From: Streptomyces sp. SAI-135
GTDB lineage: Bacteria; Actinomycetota; Actinomycetes; Streptomycetales; Streptomycetaceae
Length of the DNA stretch: 64,000 nt
Reading direction: 5' to 3'
NCBI RefSeq assembly: GCF_029893805.1
Contig: NZ_JARXYP010000002.1
Location: 2,356,001-2,420,000, forward strand
Positions 50,820 through 59,084 of the stretch are shown piece by piece; position 1 is the first letter of the stretch, and every line of letters begins with the position of its first letter. The position numbers and the translations under genes were made by a program. The notes under the pieces were generated by a model. The model ran no database searches. It was not told the origin of the DNA and saw nothing but the letters and a program-made list of their open reading frames with translations.

Positions 50820-51096
50820 CGGCTGGTTCTCCTCGGACGCGTCGTGCCACTCAGCCACTCAGCGTAGACGGATATCCACCCATGCCGCCCGGTTCATCTC
50901 CCCGACAGGGTCCGTACATGGCTGAAACCTTGACAACTGGGCTGACCAGGCAGGAGATTGACGCGCGTAGAAATCCGGCGGACATCTGTTCACTGTATTT
51001 TCTACGCGCGTCGCAACCGCCCCCACAGGTCGCGGCTCCCACCGTTCCACGTTCACCCTCGTCCCGGCGCCTACGTTCGTCCCCGGAGGGATCCCG
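50820..51096. promoter_or_regulatory. Intergenic region with a 14-base inverted repeat before the nuclease gene
   Basis: 277 bases. GACGCGCGTAGAAA (50960-50973) and TTTCTACGCGCGTC (50999-51012) form a perfect inverted repeat with a 25-base loop. The left arm extends to the 14-mer also found upstream of the acid phosphatase. GTTCACC (51051-51057), the PhoP unit consensus, lies further downstream. SD GGAGGG is at 51085-51090. Confidence 0.55.
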
Positions 51097-52920
51097 TTGC
51101 CGAGCAAGAAGTCCGCGCGTCTCGCCGCGCTCACCGTCGCCGCCCTGTCGGCGGCCTCCACCGTCGTTCTCGTCTCGCCCGCGCACGCGGCCGCCGTGAG
51201 CATCCACGACATCCAGGGCGCGACCCGGATATCCCCGTACGCCGGTCAGAAGGTCACGGATGTGGCCGGAATCGTCACCGGGGTGCGCACCTACGGCTCC
51301 TCCAAGGGCTTCTGGATCCAGGATCCGAACCCGGACGCCGACCCGGCCACCAGTGAGGGCGTCTTCGTCTTCACGAGCTCCGCCCCGAAGGTCGCCGTCG
51401 GTGACGCCGTCACGGTCACCGGCACGGTCTCGGAGTACGTCCCGGGTGGCACGTCGTCCGGGAACCAGTCGGTGACCGAGCTCACCAAGCCGACCGTCAC
51501 GGTCGTCTCCAGCGGCAACGCGGTGCCCGCCGCCACGGTGATCGACGCGAAGTCGGTGCCTGCCGCGTACGTCCCGGCGGGCGACCCCGCCGCGGGCAAC
51601 TCGATCAACGGCCTGGCCCTGGAGCCGAAGAAGTACGCGCTGGACTTCTACGAGTCCCTGGAGGGCATGAACGTCGAGGTCGCCGACACCCGGGTGGTGG
51701 GCGCGACCGACCCGTACACCGAGCTGTGGGTGACGGTGAAGCCGCGCGAGAACGCCACCCGCCGCGGTGGCACGCTCTACGGCTCCTACGACGCGCAGAA
51801 CACCGGCCGGCTCCAGATCCAGTCGCTCGGCGCGACCTCCGCCTTCCCCGTCGCGAACGTCGGTGACGTGCTCACCGGCTCCACCGCGGGCCCGCTGGAC
51901 TACAACCAGTACGGCGGCTACACCCTGGTCGCGAACGAGATCGGCACGCTGAGGAGCGCCGGTCTCACGCGCGAGACCACACAGAGGCAGAAGAACGGCG
52001 AGCTCGCGGTCGCGACGTACAACGTCGAGAACCTCGACCCGTCCGACGCCACCTTCGAGGAGCACGCCTCCGCGATCGTGAACAACCTGAAGTCGCCCGA
52101 CATCGTGTCCCTGGAGGAGATCCAGGACAACAACGGCGCGAAGGACGACGGCACGACCGCCGCCGACGTGACGGTGAACAAGCTGATCGATGCGATCGTC
52201 GCGGCGGGCGGCCCGCGGTACGACTGGCGCTCGATCGACCCGGCCAACGACACCGACGGCGGCGAGCCGGGCGGCAACATCCGCCAGGTGTTCCTCTTCA
52301 ACCCGGAGCGGGTCTCCTTCACCGACCGCGCGGGCGGCGACGCCACCACGGCGGCCGGGGTCACCAAGGTCCACGGCAAGGCGCAGCTGACGGTCTCCCC
52401 GGGCCGAATCGCCCCCACCGACGACGCCTGGAAGTCCAGCCGCAAGCCGCTGGCCGGCGAGTTCGTCTTCCGCGGCCGCACGGTCTTCGTGATCGCCAAC
52501 CACTTCAACTCCAAGGGCGGCGACTACGGTCTGACCTCGGCGGTCCAGCCGGTGCCGCGCAGCTCGGAGATCCAGCGCCACCAGCAGGCGACCCTGGTCA
52601 ACGCCTTCGTCAAGGACATCCTCGACACCCAGAAGAACGCGGACGTCATCGCCCTCGGCGACATCAACGACTTCGAGTTCTCCGGCACGGCGAAGATCCT
52701 GGAGGGTGACGGCGAGCTGTGGTCGGCGATCAAGTCGCTGCCCAGGAGCGAGCGTTACACCTACGACTACCAGGGCAACCAGCAGGTCCTGGACCAGATC
52801 CTGGTCAGCCCGTCGATCCGGCGCGGCTGCGATTTCGAGTACGACAGCGTGCACATCAACTCGGAGTTCAACGACCAGATCAGCGACCACGACCCGCAGG
52901 TGCTGCGCTTCAAGCCGTAA
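51097..52920 (+). CDS. Secreted endonuclease/exonuclease/phosphatase family nuclease (ExeM/NucH-like)
   Basis: 607 residues from a TTG start after SD GGAGGG (6 bases). Signal peptide (1-32, ending PAHA). Residues 35-290 look like OB-fold/YhcR-type nucleic acid domains (SPYAGQKVTDVAGIVTG); 300-607 is the EEP catalytic domain: ATYNVENLDP, EEIQDNNG (metal Glu), NHFNSKGG, GDINDFEFS, and SDHDPQVLRF with the catalytic Asp-His. It degrades extracellular DNA or RNA to scavenge nucleotides and phosphate. A long inverted repeat precedes it. Confidence 0.9.
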   Translation: MPSKKSARLAALTVAALSAASTVVLVSPAHAAAVSIHDIQGATRISPYAGQKVTDVAGIVTGVRTYGSSKGFWIQDPNPDADPATSEGVFVFTSSAPKVAVGDAVTVTGTVSEYVPGGTSSGNQSVTELTKPTVTVVSSGNAVPAATVIDAKSVPAAYVPAGDPAAGNSINGLALEPKKYALDFYESLEGMNVEVADTRVVGATDPYTELWVTVKPRENATRRGGTLYGSYDAQNTGRLQIQSLGATSAFPVANVGDVLTGSTAGPLDYNQYGGYTLVANEIGTLRSAGLTRETTQRQKNGELAVATYNVENLDPSDATFEEHASAIVNNLKSPDIVSLEEIQDNNGAKDDGTTAADVTVNKLIDAIVAAGGPRYDWRSIDPANDTDGGEPGGNIRQVFLFNPERVSFTDRAGGDATTAAGVTKVHGKAQLTVSPGRIAPTDDAWKSSRKPLAGEFVFRGRTVFVIANHFNSKGGDYGLTSAVQPVPRSSEIQRHQQATLVNAFVKDILDTQKNADVIALGDINDFEFSGTAKILEGDGELWSAIKSLPRSERYTYDYQGNQQVLDQILVSPSIRRGCDFEYDSVHINSEFNDQISDHDPQVLRFKP

Positions 52921-52931
52921 CCGGCAGCCGG

Positions 52932-53666
52932 TCAGGCCTGGTCGAACACTCCGTTCAGCCAGGCCTGCCACTCGCCCTCGCACTCCTTGATGTCGGAGTC
53001 GGGGGCGAAGTCGTGCAGGGAGATGCCGACCGGGTGGCCCCAGTGGTTGCGCCCGAAGATGCGGGTGAGGCCCCGGTCGGTGCGCAGTCCGATGAAGTAC
53101 GGGTTGCGGAAGTCGACCACGGCCTCGAAGGTGTCCGGGCCGTGGACCGTCACACGCGTGCCCGCGGCCACGTCCTCGCCGACACCGAGGGCCCGTCCCA
53201 CGGCGGCGAGGGCGTCGGGGGCCTTGGACGCCTCGGGTCCGTCGAAGGTGGCGAAGGCGGCCGGGCGGGGCGCGAAGTGGGTCAGGTACTCGCGCAGGGT
53301 GTGCAGGTAGAAGTCGGTGTGCTTGGCGGCTCCGTCGTACTGGTTGTCCCAGTCGTCGACGAAGATCCCGCTGTGGACGTAGCGCACCCAGGCCCGCCGG
53401 CCCTCGTCACGGGGTTCGACGGTGTAGTCGAGCTGGTTGAGGGTCTGCTGGGAGATGCCCTCGACGTCCTCGACGCGGTTGGTGTAGCGGTGCGGCGGGT
53501 CCCAGGCGACGACCTTGGAGCCGAAGGGGCCGGTGCCGCCGACGCGGGGCTCGGGCGGCTCCATCGGCCACAGGTAGCCGCCGGTGCCGGTGGTGATCGC
53601 CTCCCAGACCTGCTCGGGGGTGGCGTCGACCTCGAACTCGCGGGCGATCTCGAACTCTTGGGACAT
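52932..53666 (-). CDS. SRPBCC family protein (AHSA1/polyketide-cyclase-like)
   Basis: 244 residues. The N-terminus IAREFEVDATPEQVWEAITTGTGGYLWPMEPPE is a typical AHSA1/START ligand-binding fold, with a second half from about 150 (EDVAAGTRVTVHGPDTFEAV) resembling a second copy. It is coupled to the ArsR-type regulator 3 bases upstream, a common toxin- or stress-responsive pair. No ligand is known. Cytoplasmic. Confidence 0.82.
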   Translation of the reverse strand: MSQEFEIAREFEVDATPEQVWEAITTGTGGYLWPMEPPEPRVGGTGPFGSKVVAWDPPHRYTNRVEDVEGISQQTLNQLDYTVEPRDEGRRAWVRYVHSGIFVDDWDNQYDGAAKHTDFYLHTLREYLTHFAPRPAAFATFDGPEASKAPDALAAVGRALGVGEDVAAGTRVTVHGPDTFEAVVDFRNPYFIGLRTDRGLTRIFGRNHWGHPVGISLHDFAPDSDIKECEGEWQAWLNGVFDQA

Positions 53667-53669
53667 GAT

Positions 53670-54266
53670 CTACTCCAACTCGGTCTTCTTGAGCGTGGGA
53701 TGGACGGCCACCACGATCCGGTGATCCCTGCCGCCCTCGGCGTCCGGGGCGTCGTACCTGCGGATCAGCTCGGCGACCCCGGCCGTCAACTCCTGGATGA
53801 ACGCGGCTCGTTCGGTGGCGGAGGCGAAACGCACCTCGCCGTCCAGCGCGTACGTCGCGAGCCTCTTGCGCTCCTTGGCGGCGCCGGTGATCAGCTGACC
53901 CACGTCCCGCACGAGACGGGCGCCCAGTGCCAGCAGCCAGCGCGCGGAGAGCTGGTCGCGGAAGCGGTCGGGGTCGGGCTGCACGGAGGCGAGCGCGAGC
54001 GGTGAGATGACGTACGAGGCCGCGGTCGCCCGCATCAGCCGCTCGGTGACGTTTCCCTTGCGGCGCTCCCCGGCGAGCTCGACCAGGCCGTGCCGCTCCA
54101 GCGCCTTGAGGTGGTAGTTCACCTTCTGGCGGGGCAGCCCGACCTTGCCGGCCAGCATGGCGGCCGACGCGGGGCCGGCCGCCAGCTCGGCCAGCAGCCG
54201 TGCCCGTATGGGGTCCAGGGAGACGGCTGCGGCCTCGGGGTCCTCGATCACGGTGACGTCCAGCAT
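53670..54266 (-). CDS. ArsR-type HTH transcriptional regulator
   Basis: 198 residues. Winged HTH (about 15-80): DPIRARLLAELAAGPASAAMLAGKVGLPRQKVNYHLKALERHGL. There are no metal-binding Cys motifs, so it is of the helix-turn-helix domain-containing ArsR subgroup that accompanies SRPBCC proteins. It is 3 bases upstream of that gene and probably an autoregulated controller. Confidence 0.88.
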   Translation of the reverse strand: MLDVTVIEDPEAAAVSLDPIRARLLAELAAGPASAAMLAGKVGLPRQKVNYHLKALERHGLVELAGERRKGNVTERLMRATAASYVISPLALASVQPDPDRFRDQLSARWLLALGARLVRDVGQLITGAAKERKRLATYALDGEVRFASATERAAFIQELTAGVAELIRRYDAPDAEGGRDHRIVVAVHPTLKKTELE

Positions 54267-54341
54267 GGGTCCACGGTCTCACCGAAAACTTTTTTTGTCC
54301 AGGCAATCCAAGTGTTCGGTGGGGAGGGCTGTCGAAGAGAG

Positions 54342-55043
54342 CTATCCGGGAAGCAGGCCGAGGGCGTGGTCGTACCGGCTGACCACGCTGCTCTTCAGCC
54401 CCGGCCAGCTCTGCACGCGCTCCCAGGCGTCCGAGGCCGAGCCGATCCCGTCGCCCGGGGCGGCGAGCGCGTCGAGGTGGGCCTGGGCGCTCTCCCACTC
54501 CGCGTAGTTGAGCACCCGGGTGCCGTCGGTGCTGAGGTGGAAGTGGCCGCTGATGCCGCCGGGGTGCGGGTGGGGCTCGCTCTCCAGCGCTTCGACGACG
54601 GCGTCCACCCAGGCCCGCTGCCGGTCGGGGTCGGGGCCCTCGAACTCGATGTCGACGATCACCACACAGCCCGGCACCCGCCGGTCGCCGTCCCGGACGG
54701 CGCTGCGGTAGTGGCGGTAGCGGCCGAGCCCCAGCCGCTCGATGTGCGGCACGGCGGTGTCGATCTCGTCCACGCGCTCCAGCCGCTGCGTGCGCGCGAA
54801 GGCCTCGTAGGCCTGCTCGTCGGTCCACTGCGAGTAGTGCAGGAGGCTCGCGGTGTCGTGTCCGGTGTACACGTGGTAGCCGAGCAGTCCGCCGGCGGGC
54901 CACGGCCGGCGTTCCCATGCCCCGGCGATGGCGTCGACGGTCTGCCGCTGGCGCAGCGGGTTGCCCACCCGCCAGGTGCTGAAGAGGGACGCGCCCACCT
55001 CGGGCCGGGTGAGGTCGGGGTGGGTGTCGGTACGGCGGGTCAT
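54342..55043 (-). CDS. Antibiotic biosynthesis monooxygenase domain protein
   Basis: 233 residues. The ATG at 55043 is preferred since SD GAGGAGG lies 8 bases upstream; an in-frame ATG at 55088 lacks one. Two ferredoxin-like ABM halves are visible: about 18-95 (ASLFSTWRVGNPLRQRQTVDAIAGAWERRPWPAGGLLGYHVYTGHD) and 120-225 (VVIVDIEFEGPDPDRQRAWVDAVVEALE). Such small proteins are heme-free monooxygenases or unknown. No biosynthetic cluster is here; the actual role is not known. Confidence 0.8.
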   Translation of the reverse strand: MTRRTDTHPDLTRPEVGASLFSTWRVGNPLRQRQTVDAIAGAWERRPWPAGGLLGYHVYTGHDTASLLHYSQWTDEQAYEAFARTQRLERVDEIDTAVPHIERLGLGRYRHYRSAVRDGDRRVPGCVVIVDIEFEGPDPDRQRAWVDAVVEALESEPHPHPGGISGHFHLSTDGTRVLNYAEWESAQAHLDALAAPGDGIGSASDAWERVQSWPGLKSSVVSRYDHALGLLPG

Positions 55044-55157
55044 GGGCGTGGCCTCCTCGGATCGCTGATCGATGCGTTCATCGGCCACCCTTCAACCTCA
55101 ACCAGGATTCAGGTCAAGTCGGCGGTTCAGGAGGGGGTTTCGGGACACCCGCAGGAC

Positions 55158-56153
55158 ATGGACGAGCAGGCCGACGACCAGCCCAGAAGCCCTTTGAAGT
55201 TGCCCGCACGATCCTGGCGCGCGGCACTGCGGCGCACGGCGAAGGAATTGCTGGACGACGAACTGGCCGACCGCGCGGCGGCGTTGACGTACTACGGCGT
55301 TCTGTCGCTTTTTCCGGCGCTGCTGGTGATGGTCTCCCTTCTGGGCGTGGTGGGGCAGCGGGCCACGGACAAGATCCTGGACAACATCGGGGACCTCGCG
55401 CCGGGTCCGGCCCGGGACATTCTGCGGGACGCGGTGGTCCAGCTCGGCGACAGCGGCGGCACGGGCAGCGTCCTGGCGGTCCTCGGTCTGCTCGCCGCGC
55501 TCTGGTCCGCCTCCGGGTACGTCGCCGCCTTCATCCGTACGTCCAACGCGGTGTACGACCTTCCCGAGGGCCGCCCGGTGTGGAAGCTGACGCCGCTGAG
55601 GCTGGCGCTGACCGTGACGCTGATGCTGATGCTGGCGGTGAGCGCGCTGATCGTGGTGTTCACGGGCCCGCTGGCCGAACGGGCGGGCCGGGCGGTGGGG
55701 TTCGGTGACGCGGCGATCGCGGTCTGGGGCGTGGCCAAGTGGCCGGTGCTGCTGCTCCTGGTCGTCATGATGATCGGGCTGCTGTACTGGGCCGCCCCCA
55801 ACGTCCGTGGCCGCGGCTTTCGTTGGACCTCGCCGGGCAGCGTCCTCGCCACCCTGGTCTGGCTCGCCGCCTCCGCGGGGTTCGCCCTCTACGCCGCCAA
55901 CTTCGGCTCGTACAACAAGACGTACGGCACCCTCGCCGGTGCCATCGTCTTCCTGGTGTGGCTCTGGCTGACCAACCTGGCGATCCTGCTGGGCCTGGAG
56001 TTCGACGCGGAGCTGGCCCGTGAGCGGGCCATCGTCTCCGGTGCGGCCGAGCCGACGGAGGAGCCCTACGTGGAGCCCCGGGACACCCGGAAGTGGCCGC
56101 CGAGGCTGCGGGCGGCACGCAGGACGAGACTGCGGGCGGCACGCGGGAAGTGA
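55158..56153 (+). CDS. YihY/BrkB family membrane protein
   Basis: 331 residues. Six hydrophobic segments from about 40 (DRAAALTYYGVLSLFPALLVMVSLLGVV, the family's signature start), with SGYVAAFIRTSNAVYDLPEGRPVWKL and GLLYWAAPNVRGRGFRWTSPGSVLATLVW as further landmarks. It was long mis-annotated as ribonuclease BN; the actual function is unclear. The C-terminus is a basic, Arg-rich tail. A perfect 29-base hairpin follows the gene. Confidence 0.88.
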   Translation: MDEQADDQPRSPLKLPARSWRAALRRTAKELLDDELADRAAALTYYGVLSLFPALLVMVSLLGVVGQRATDKILDNIGDLAPGPARDILRDAVVQLGDSGGTGSVLAVLGLLAALWSASGYVAAFIRTSNAVYDLPEGRPVWKLTPLRLALTVTLMLMLAVSALIVVFTGPLAERAGRAVGFGDAAIAVWGVAKWPVLLLLVVMMIGLLYWAAPNVRGRGFRWTSPGSVLATLVWLAASAGFALYAANFGSYNKTYGTLAGAIVFLVWLWLTNLAILLGLEFDAELARERAIVSGAAEPTEEPYVEPRDTRKWPPRLRAARRTRLRAARGK

Positions 56154-56171
56154 CCCCCGACGACCGGCCGT

Positions 56172-56236
56172 CCCGCACACGCGGAGGTGGGCGGCACCCG
56201 TGACTTCCGGGTGCCGCCCACCTCCGCGTGTGCGGG
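56172..56236. terminator. Perfect 29-base hairpin, bidirectional terminator
   Basis: Left arm 56172-56200, loop TGACTTC, right arm 56208-56236; every base pairs. It sits between the convergent BrkB-like and DUF3618 genes. Exceptionally long for an intergenic terminator. Confidence 0.85.
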
Positions 56237-56244
56237 TCCTGGGT

Positions 56245-56748
56245 CTACTTCTTCGGGTACCGCCAGGACACGACGACGATCGCGGCCAGGGCCGCGCCGA
56301 CGATCAGCACCGGCCGCGGATGCCGTAGGGCCGCCATGACCAGGGGCCGGGCCGGCTGGGGCACACCGTGCTCCGCCCGGCGCTCCAGTGCGGCACTGGT
56401 CTCGGCGGCCTTGCCCTGGGTGAGCCGGCCCGCCCGCTGCGTCCGGTCCTGGACCTTGTGGCTCGCCTGCACGGCCCGGTCCTGGACCAGGTGGCCGGCC
56501 TGTGTGGCCTTGTCGTGCACGGTGTGACCGGCCTGCGCCGCGCTGCTGCGCAGCTGCACGGTCATCGCCCCCGCCTTGTCCCTGAGGTCTGCCGCACGGG
56601 CCCGTGCGCGGCCCTTCACATCCATCTTTCCTGCCAACTCCTCAACCGTGTCGCCGAGTTCACTGCGGGTCCGCTCGATCTGCTGCCGCAGTTCCTCGGG
56701 TCCCTTGGCCCCCGTCACGGGGGGCTCGCTACCCGTCCTGTCCGTCAT
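56245..56748 (-). CDS. DUF3618 domain-containing membrane protein
   Basis: 167 residues. DUF3618 region at about 17-50 (GPEELRQQIERTRSELGDTVEELAGKMDVKG), a long helical Ala/Gln-rich region with repeats of the form AxQAGH/QDRxxQxxH (about 65-115), and a C-terminal membrane span (about 142-160, PVLIVGAALAAIVVVSW). The start overlaps the upstream stop (ATGA). It is paired with a holin-like protein, a common envelope-associated actinobacterial module of unknown function. Confidence 0.85.
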   Translation of the reverse strand: MTDRTGSEPPVTGAKGPEELRQQIERTRSELGDTVEELAGKMDVKGRARARAADLRDKAGAMTVQLRSSAAQAGHTVHDKATQAGHLVQDRAVQASHKVQDRTQRAGRLTQGKAAETSAALERRAEHGVPQPARPLVMAALRHPRPVLIVGAALAAIVVVSWRYPKK

Positions 56749-57164
56749 CGGTGCGCCCTTTCCCTGATCTCCTCGACGTCCGCCTTGACGCTGCCGAGAG
56801 CCTCCTCGGGCGTCGGAGGTGTGGCACGACGCAACTGGGAGCGGCCGAGTGCGGCCAGCACCCCCGCGATCACGAACAGCACAGCCGTCACGATCAGCGC
56901 CGCGGCCCACACCGACAGCACCAGGGAGAGCGCGGCGGTGGCCGTTCCGGCCAGGGCGAGCAGTCCCGCGTAGGCGAAGGCGCCGGCGGCGCCGAGCAGC
57001 CCGCCGCCCTTCCCGGCCCGCCGGCCCTTCTCGGCCAGCTCCTCCTTCGCCAGGGCGACTTCCTGCCGCACCAGTTTGGAGACCTGTTCGGTGGCCTGTC
57101 CGACGAGTTCGCCCACCGAATGATGTTCGTCGTGCGCCGGCCTGGGGGCCGTGGTTCCGGTCAC
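56745..57164 (-). CDS. Phage holin family protein (DUF1469/Actinobacterial holin-like)
   Basis: 139 residues, GTG start at 57164 with an SD (GAGGAGG) 9 bases upstream. Residues 15-50 (HSVGELVGQATEQVSKLVRQEVALAKEELAEKGR) are the family's amphipathic helix; two membrane spans follow (about 58-80 and 85-108). Named from phage holins but widespread in actinobacterial chromosomes; no lysin gene is nearby, so a phage role is not implied. It is coupled to the DUF3618 gene by ATGA. Confidence 0.87.
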   Translation of the reverse strand: MTGTTAPRPAHDEHHSVGELVGQATEQVSKLVRQEVALAKEELAEKGRRAGKGGGLLGAAGAFAYAGLLALAGTATAALSLVLSVWAAALIVTAVLFVIAGVLAALGRSQLRRATPPTPEEALGSVKADVEEIRERAHR

Positions 57165-57217
57165 GGTGTTCCGCCTCCTCTCGGTCGGAGCACCCGGGTA
57201 CCCGGCCCGGCCCCCGG

Positions 57218-57913
57218 CTACCCCACCTGGGGGCCGTCGTCCGGGCCGCGCTGTCCGAGCCGGGCCAGCTGGCTCTGGAACCAGTCGAGCCTCGCCTGCA
57301 ACAGGGCTGCCTCGGCGGCGAGTTCGGGCACCCCGAGCTCCTCGGGCAGGCCGGGACCGGCCGGGTCGAGGACGGCGGCCGGCTGTGCCACCACCCGCAG
57401 CCCCTCGCCGGCCAGCCGGGCGAACCCGGCGAGCGAGAGGGCCGTACGTCCGCGCAGGCAGCCCGCGCAGGAGGGGGCCAGGGCCCGCCATCCGGGCCTG
57501 CCCCAGCCGGCGTCGGCGAGGGCCGCCGCGACCGTGCCGCAGGCGCAGGGGCCGACGGTGGCGGTCCGCACCCGCTGGCGGGCGTAGCGGTAGCCGAGTT
57601 CGAAACGGAGGTAGCGGCCGAGGACCAGGACGTCGAGGAGCACGGCCGTGCGGTGCTCGGCCGTGCACAGCAGCGCCTCGGCCGCCGCGCGGTCGTGCAC
57701 ACAGTGGAAGCCGCAGTCGCAGCGGCGGTTCGGCGCCCGGTGCCGCAGGCCGTAGACGCAGGACGCGTCGGCCAGGACGCCGTACGGCAGCGCACCGCCG
57801 AGCGACACACCGGTGAACCCGGCCCGGGTGCCGTCCTGGGACAGCACCGGGTGGGCGATCTTGTATCCGGTCGGCGGCTCCGCAGGGCGTTCCTCCGGAA
57901 GCCGCAGCCTCAT
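57218..57913 (-). CDS. Hypothetical Cys-rich protein
   Basis: 231 residues. Not recognised. The ATG at 57913 overlaps the upstream small gene stop (ATGA), fixing the start. Paired cysteines: RRCDCGFHCVHD (about 76-86), VGPCACGTV (about 132-138) and APSCAGCLRG (about 158-164), suggesting a metal-binding or disulfide-rich cytosolic protein. No membrane segments. Conserved-looking among Streptomyces genes of this module by its coupling, but no function can be given. Confidence 0.72.
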   Translation of the reverse strand: MRLRLPEERPAEPPTGYKIAHPVLSQDGTRAGFTGVSLGGALPYGVLADASCVYGLRHRAPNRRCDCGFHCVHDRAAAEALLCTAEHRTAVLLDVLVLGRYLRFELGYRYARQRVRTATVGPCACGTVAAALADAGWGRPGWRALAPSCAGCLRGRTALSLAGFARLAGEGLRVVAQPAAVLDPAGPGLPEELGVPELAAEAALLQARLDWFQSQLARLGQRGPDDGPQVG

Positions 57914-58038
57914 CGGGCCGCCGGAACCTCTTCGGGAGCCTTCAGTTCCACGATCTCCTCGGGGAGTTCGAGCTCCTCCTCGTGGATCTCCGGCCGCTCC
58001 TCCGCGACTCCGGTGGCGAGTGCCTTGCCGAGCTTCAT
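57910..58038 (-). CDS. 42-residue acidic small protein coupled to the Cys-rich gene
   Basis: MKLGKALATGVAEERPEIHE then 22 Glu/Leu/Pro-rich residues. A strong SD (GGAGG) lies 4 bases upstream of the ATG (58038) and the stop overlaps the next ATG, so it is probably a real gene and may serve translation coupling. Function is unknown. Confidence 0.65.
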   Translation of the reverse strand: MKLGKALATGVAEERPEIHEEELELPEEIVELKAPEEVPAAR

Positions 58039-58190
58039 GACGCCTCCAGGACCAGGGGTCGTGCACCGTCCTGACCATGGTGACCCATACGGGCCCGATT
58101 TGGACATAGGACCTCGTCGCAGCATCCCTTACCGATACACCGTAGAAGAATTAAGTGGAGCTTCACGGTCGGACCGCCGAGACTACGACG

Positions 58191-59084
58191 GTGACGACCA
58201 TCGCCCCGCCCTTCGGCCGCGCCCTCTGCGCCATGATCACACCCTTCGACGAGGCCGGTGCCCTCGACCTCGACGGTGCGCAGGCGCTCGCCGGCCACCT
58301 GGTGGCGGCGGGCTGCGACGGGCTCGTCCTGTCCGGCACGACGGGTGAGTCGCCGACCACGACGGACGCGGAGAAGTCCGCCCTCGTGAGCGCGGTGCGG
58401 GAGGCGGTGGGTGCACGGGTCCCGGTCGTGGCGGGGGTGGGCACCTTCGACACCCGGCACACCGTGGAGCTGGCCCTGGCCGCCGAAAAGGCGGGCGCGG
58501 ACGGGGTGTTGGTGGTCAGCCCCTACTACAGCAGGCCGCCGCAGGACGCGCTGGAGGCACACTTCCGCGAGATCGCGGACGCCTGCGGGCTGCCCGTCAT
58601 GCTCTACGACATCCCGGGCCGCACCGGCACCCGCATCGAACCGGAGACGATGATCCGGCTCGCCGAGCACCCCCGGATCGTCGCGGTCAAGGACTGCTCC
58701 TACGACCTCCTCGGCACCCAGAAGGTCCTCAACCGCACGGAGTTGGCGTACTACGCGGGCTGCGACGAGCACATCCTCGCCCTGTACGCGGTGGGTGCGG
58801 CGGGGTATGTCAGCACGGTGGCCAACGTGGTCCCGGACCGGCTCCGGGCGATCCTCGACACGTTCGAGGCGGGCGACACCCCCGTGTCCGCCCGCCTCCA
58901 ACAGCGGGCCACGCCGCTGATCGAGGCGATGATGTCGGCGGGTCTGCCCGGCACGGTCACCGCCAAGGCCCTCCTGAACGCGCTCGGTCTGCCGGCGGGC
59001 CCGGTCCGCGCCCCGCTGCGGCCCGCCGACCGCGGGACGGCCGACGCACTGCTGGCGGAGTACGAACGCCTCATGGCCGCCTGA
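58191..59084 (+). CDS. dapA: 4-hydroxy-tetrahydrodipicolinate synthase (DapA paralogue)
   Basis: 297 residues from the GTG at 58191 (an in-frame GTG at 58155 would add 12; neither has a clear SD). TIM barrel with GTTGESPTT (Thr-Thr pair, about 47-48), Tyr in MLYDIPGRTGTRI (about 138) and the Schiff-base lysine in RIVAVKDCSYD (about 167). The Y and T-T pattern and Arg in PGRTGTR are as in true DapA. It condenses pyruvate with aspartate semialdehyde in lysine/diaminopimelate synthesis. dapD is 2.3 kb away, so the two lysine genes are near but not adjacent. Streptomyces usually carry more than one DapA. Confidence 0.85.
   Translation: MTTIAPPFGRALCAMITPFDEAGALDLDGAQALAGHLVAAGCDGLVLSGTTGESPTTTDAEKSALVSAVREAVGARVPVVAGVGTFDTRHTVELALAAEKAGADGVLVVSPYYSRPPQDALEAHFREIADACGLPVMLYDIPGRTGTRIEPETMIRLAEHPRIVAVKDCSYDLLGTQKVLNRTELAYYAGCDEHILALYAVGAAGYVSTVANVVPDRLRAILDTFEAGDTPVSARLQQRATPLIEAMMSAGLPGTVTAKALLNALGLPAGPVRAPLRPADRGTADALLAEYERLMAA

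Noticed and set aside
55098..56180. Minus-strand frame over the BrkB gene
   Set aside because: Antisense shadow; no domain or codon support.
56745..57164. Prophage remnant suggested by the holin-like gene
   Set aside because: The holin-like family is common in actinobacterial chromosomes; no other phage gene is nearby.
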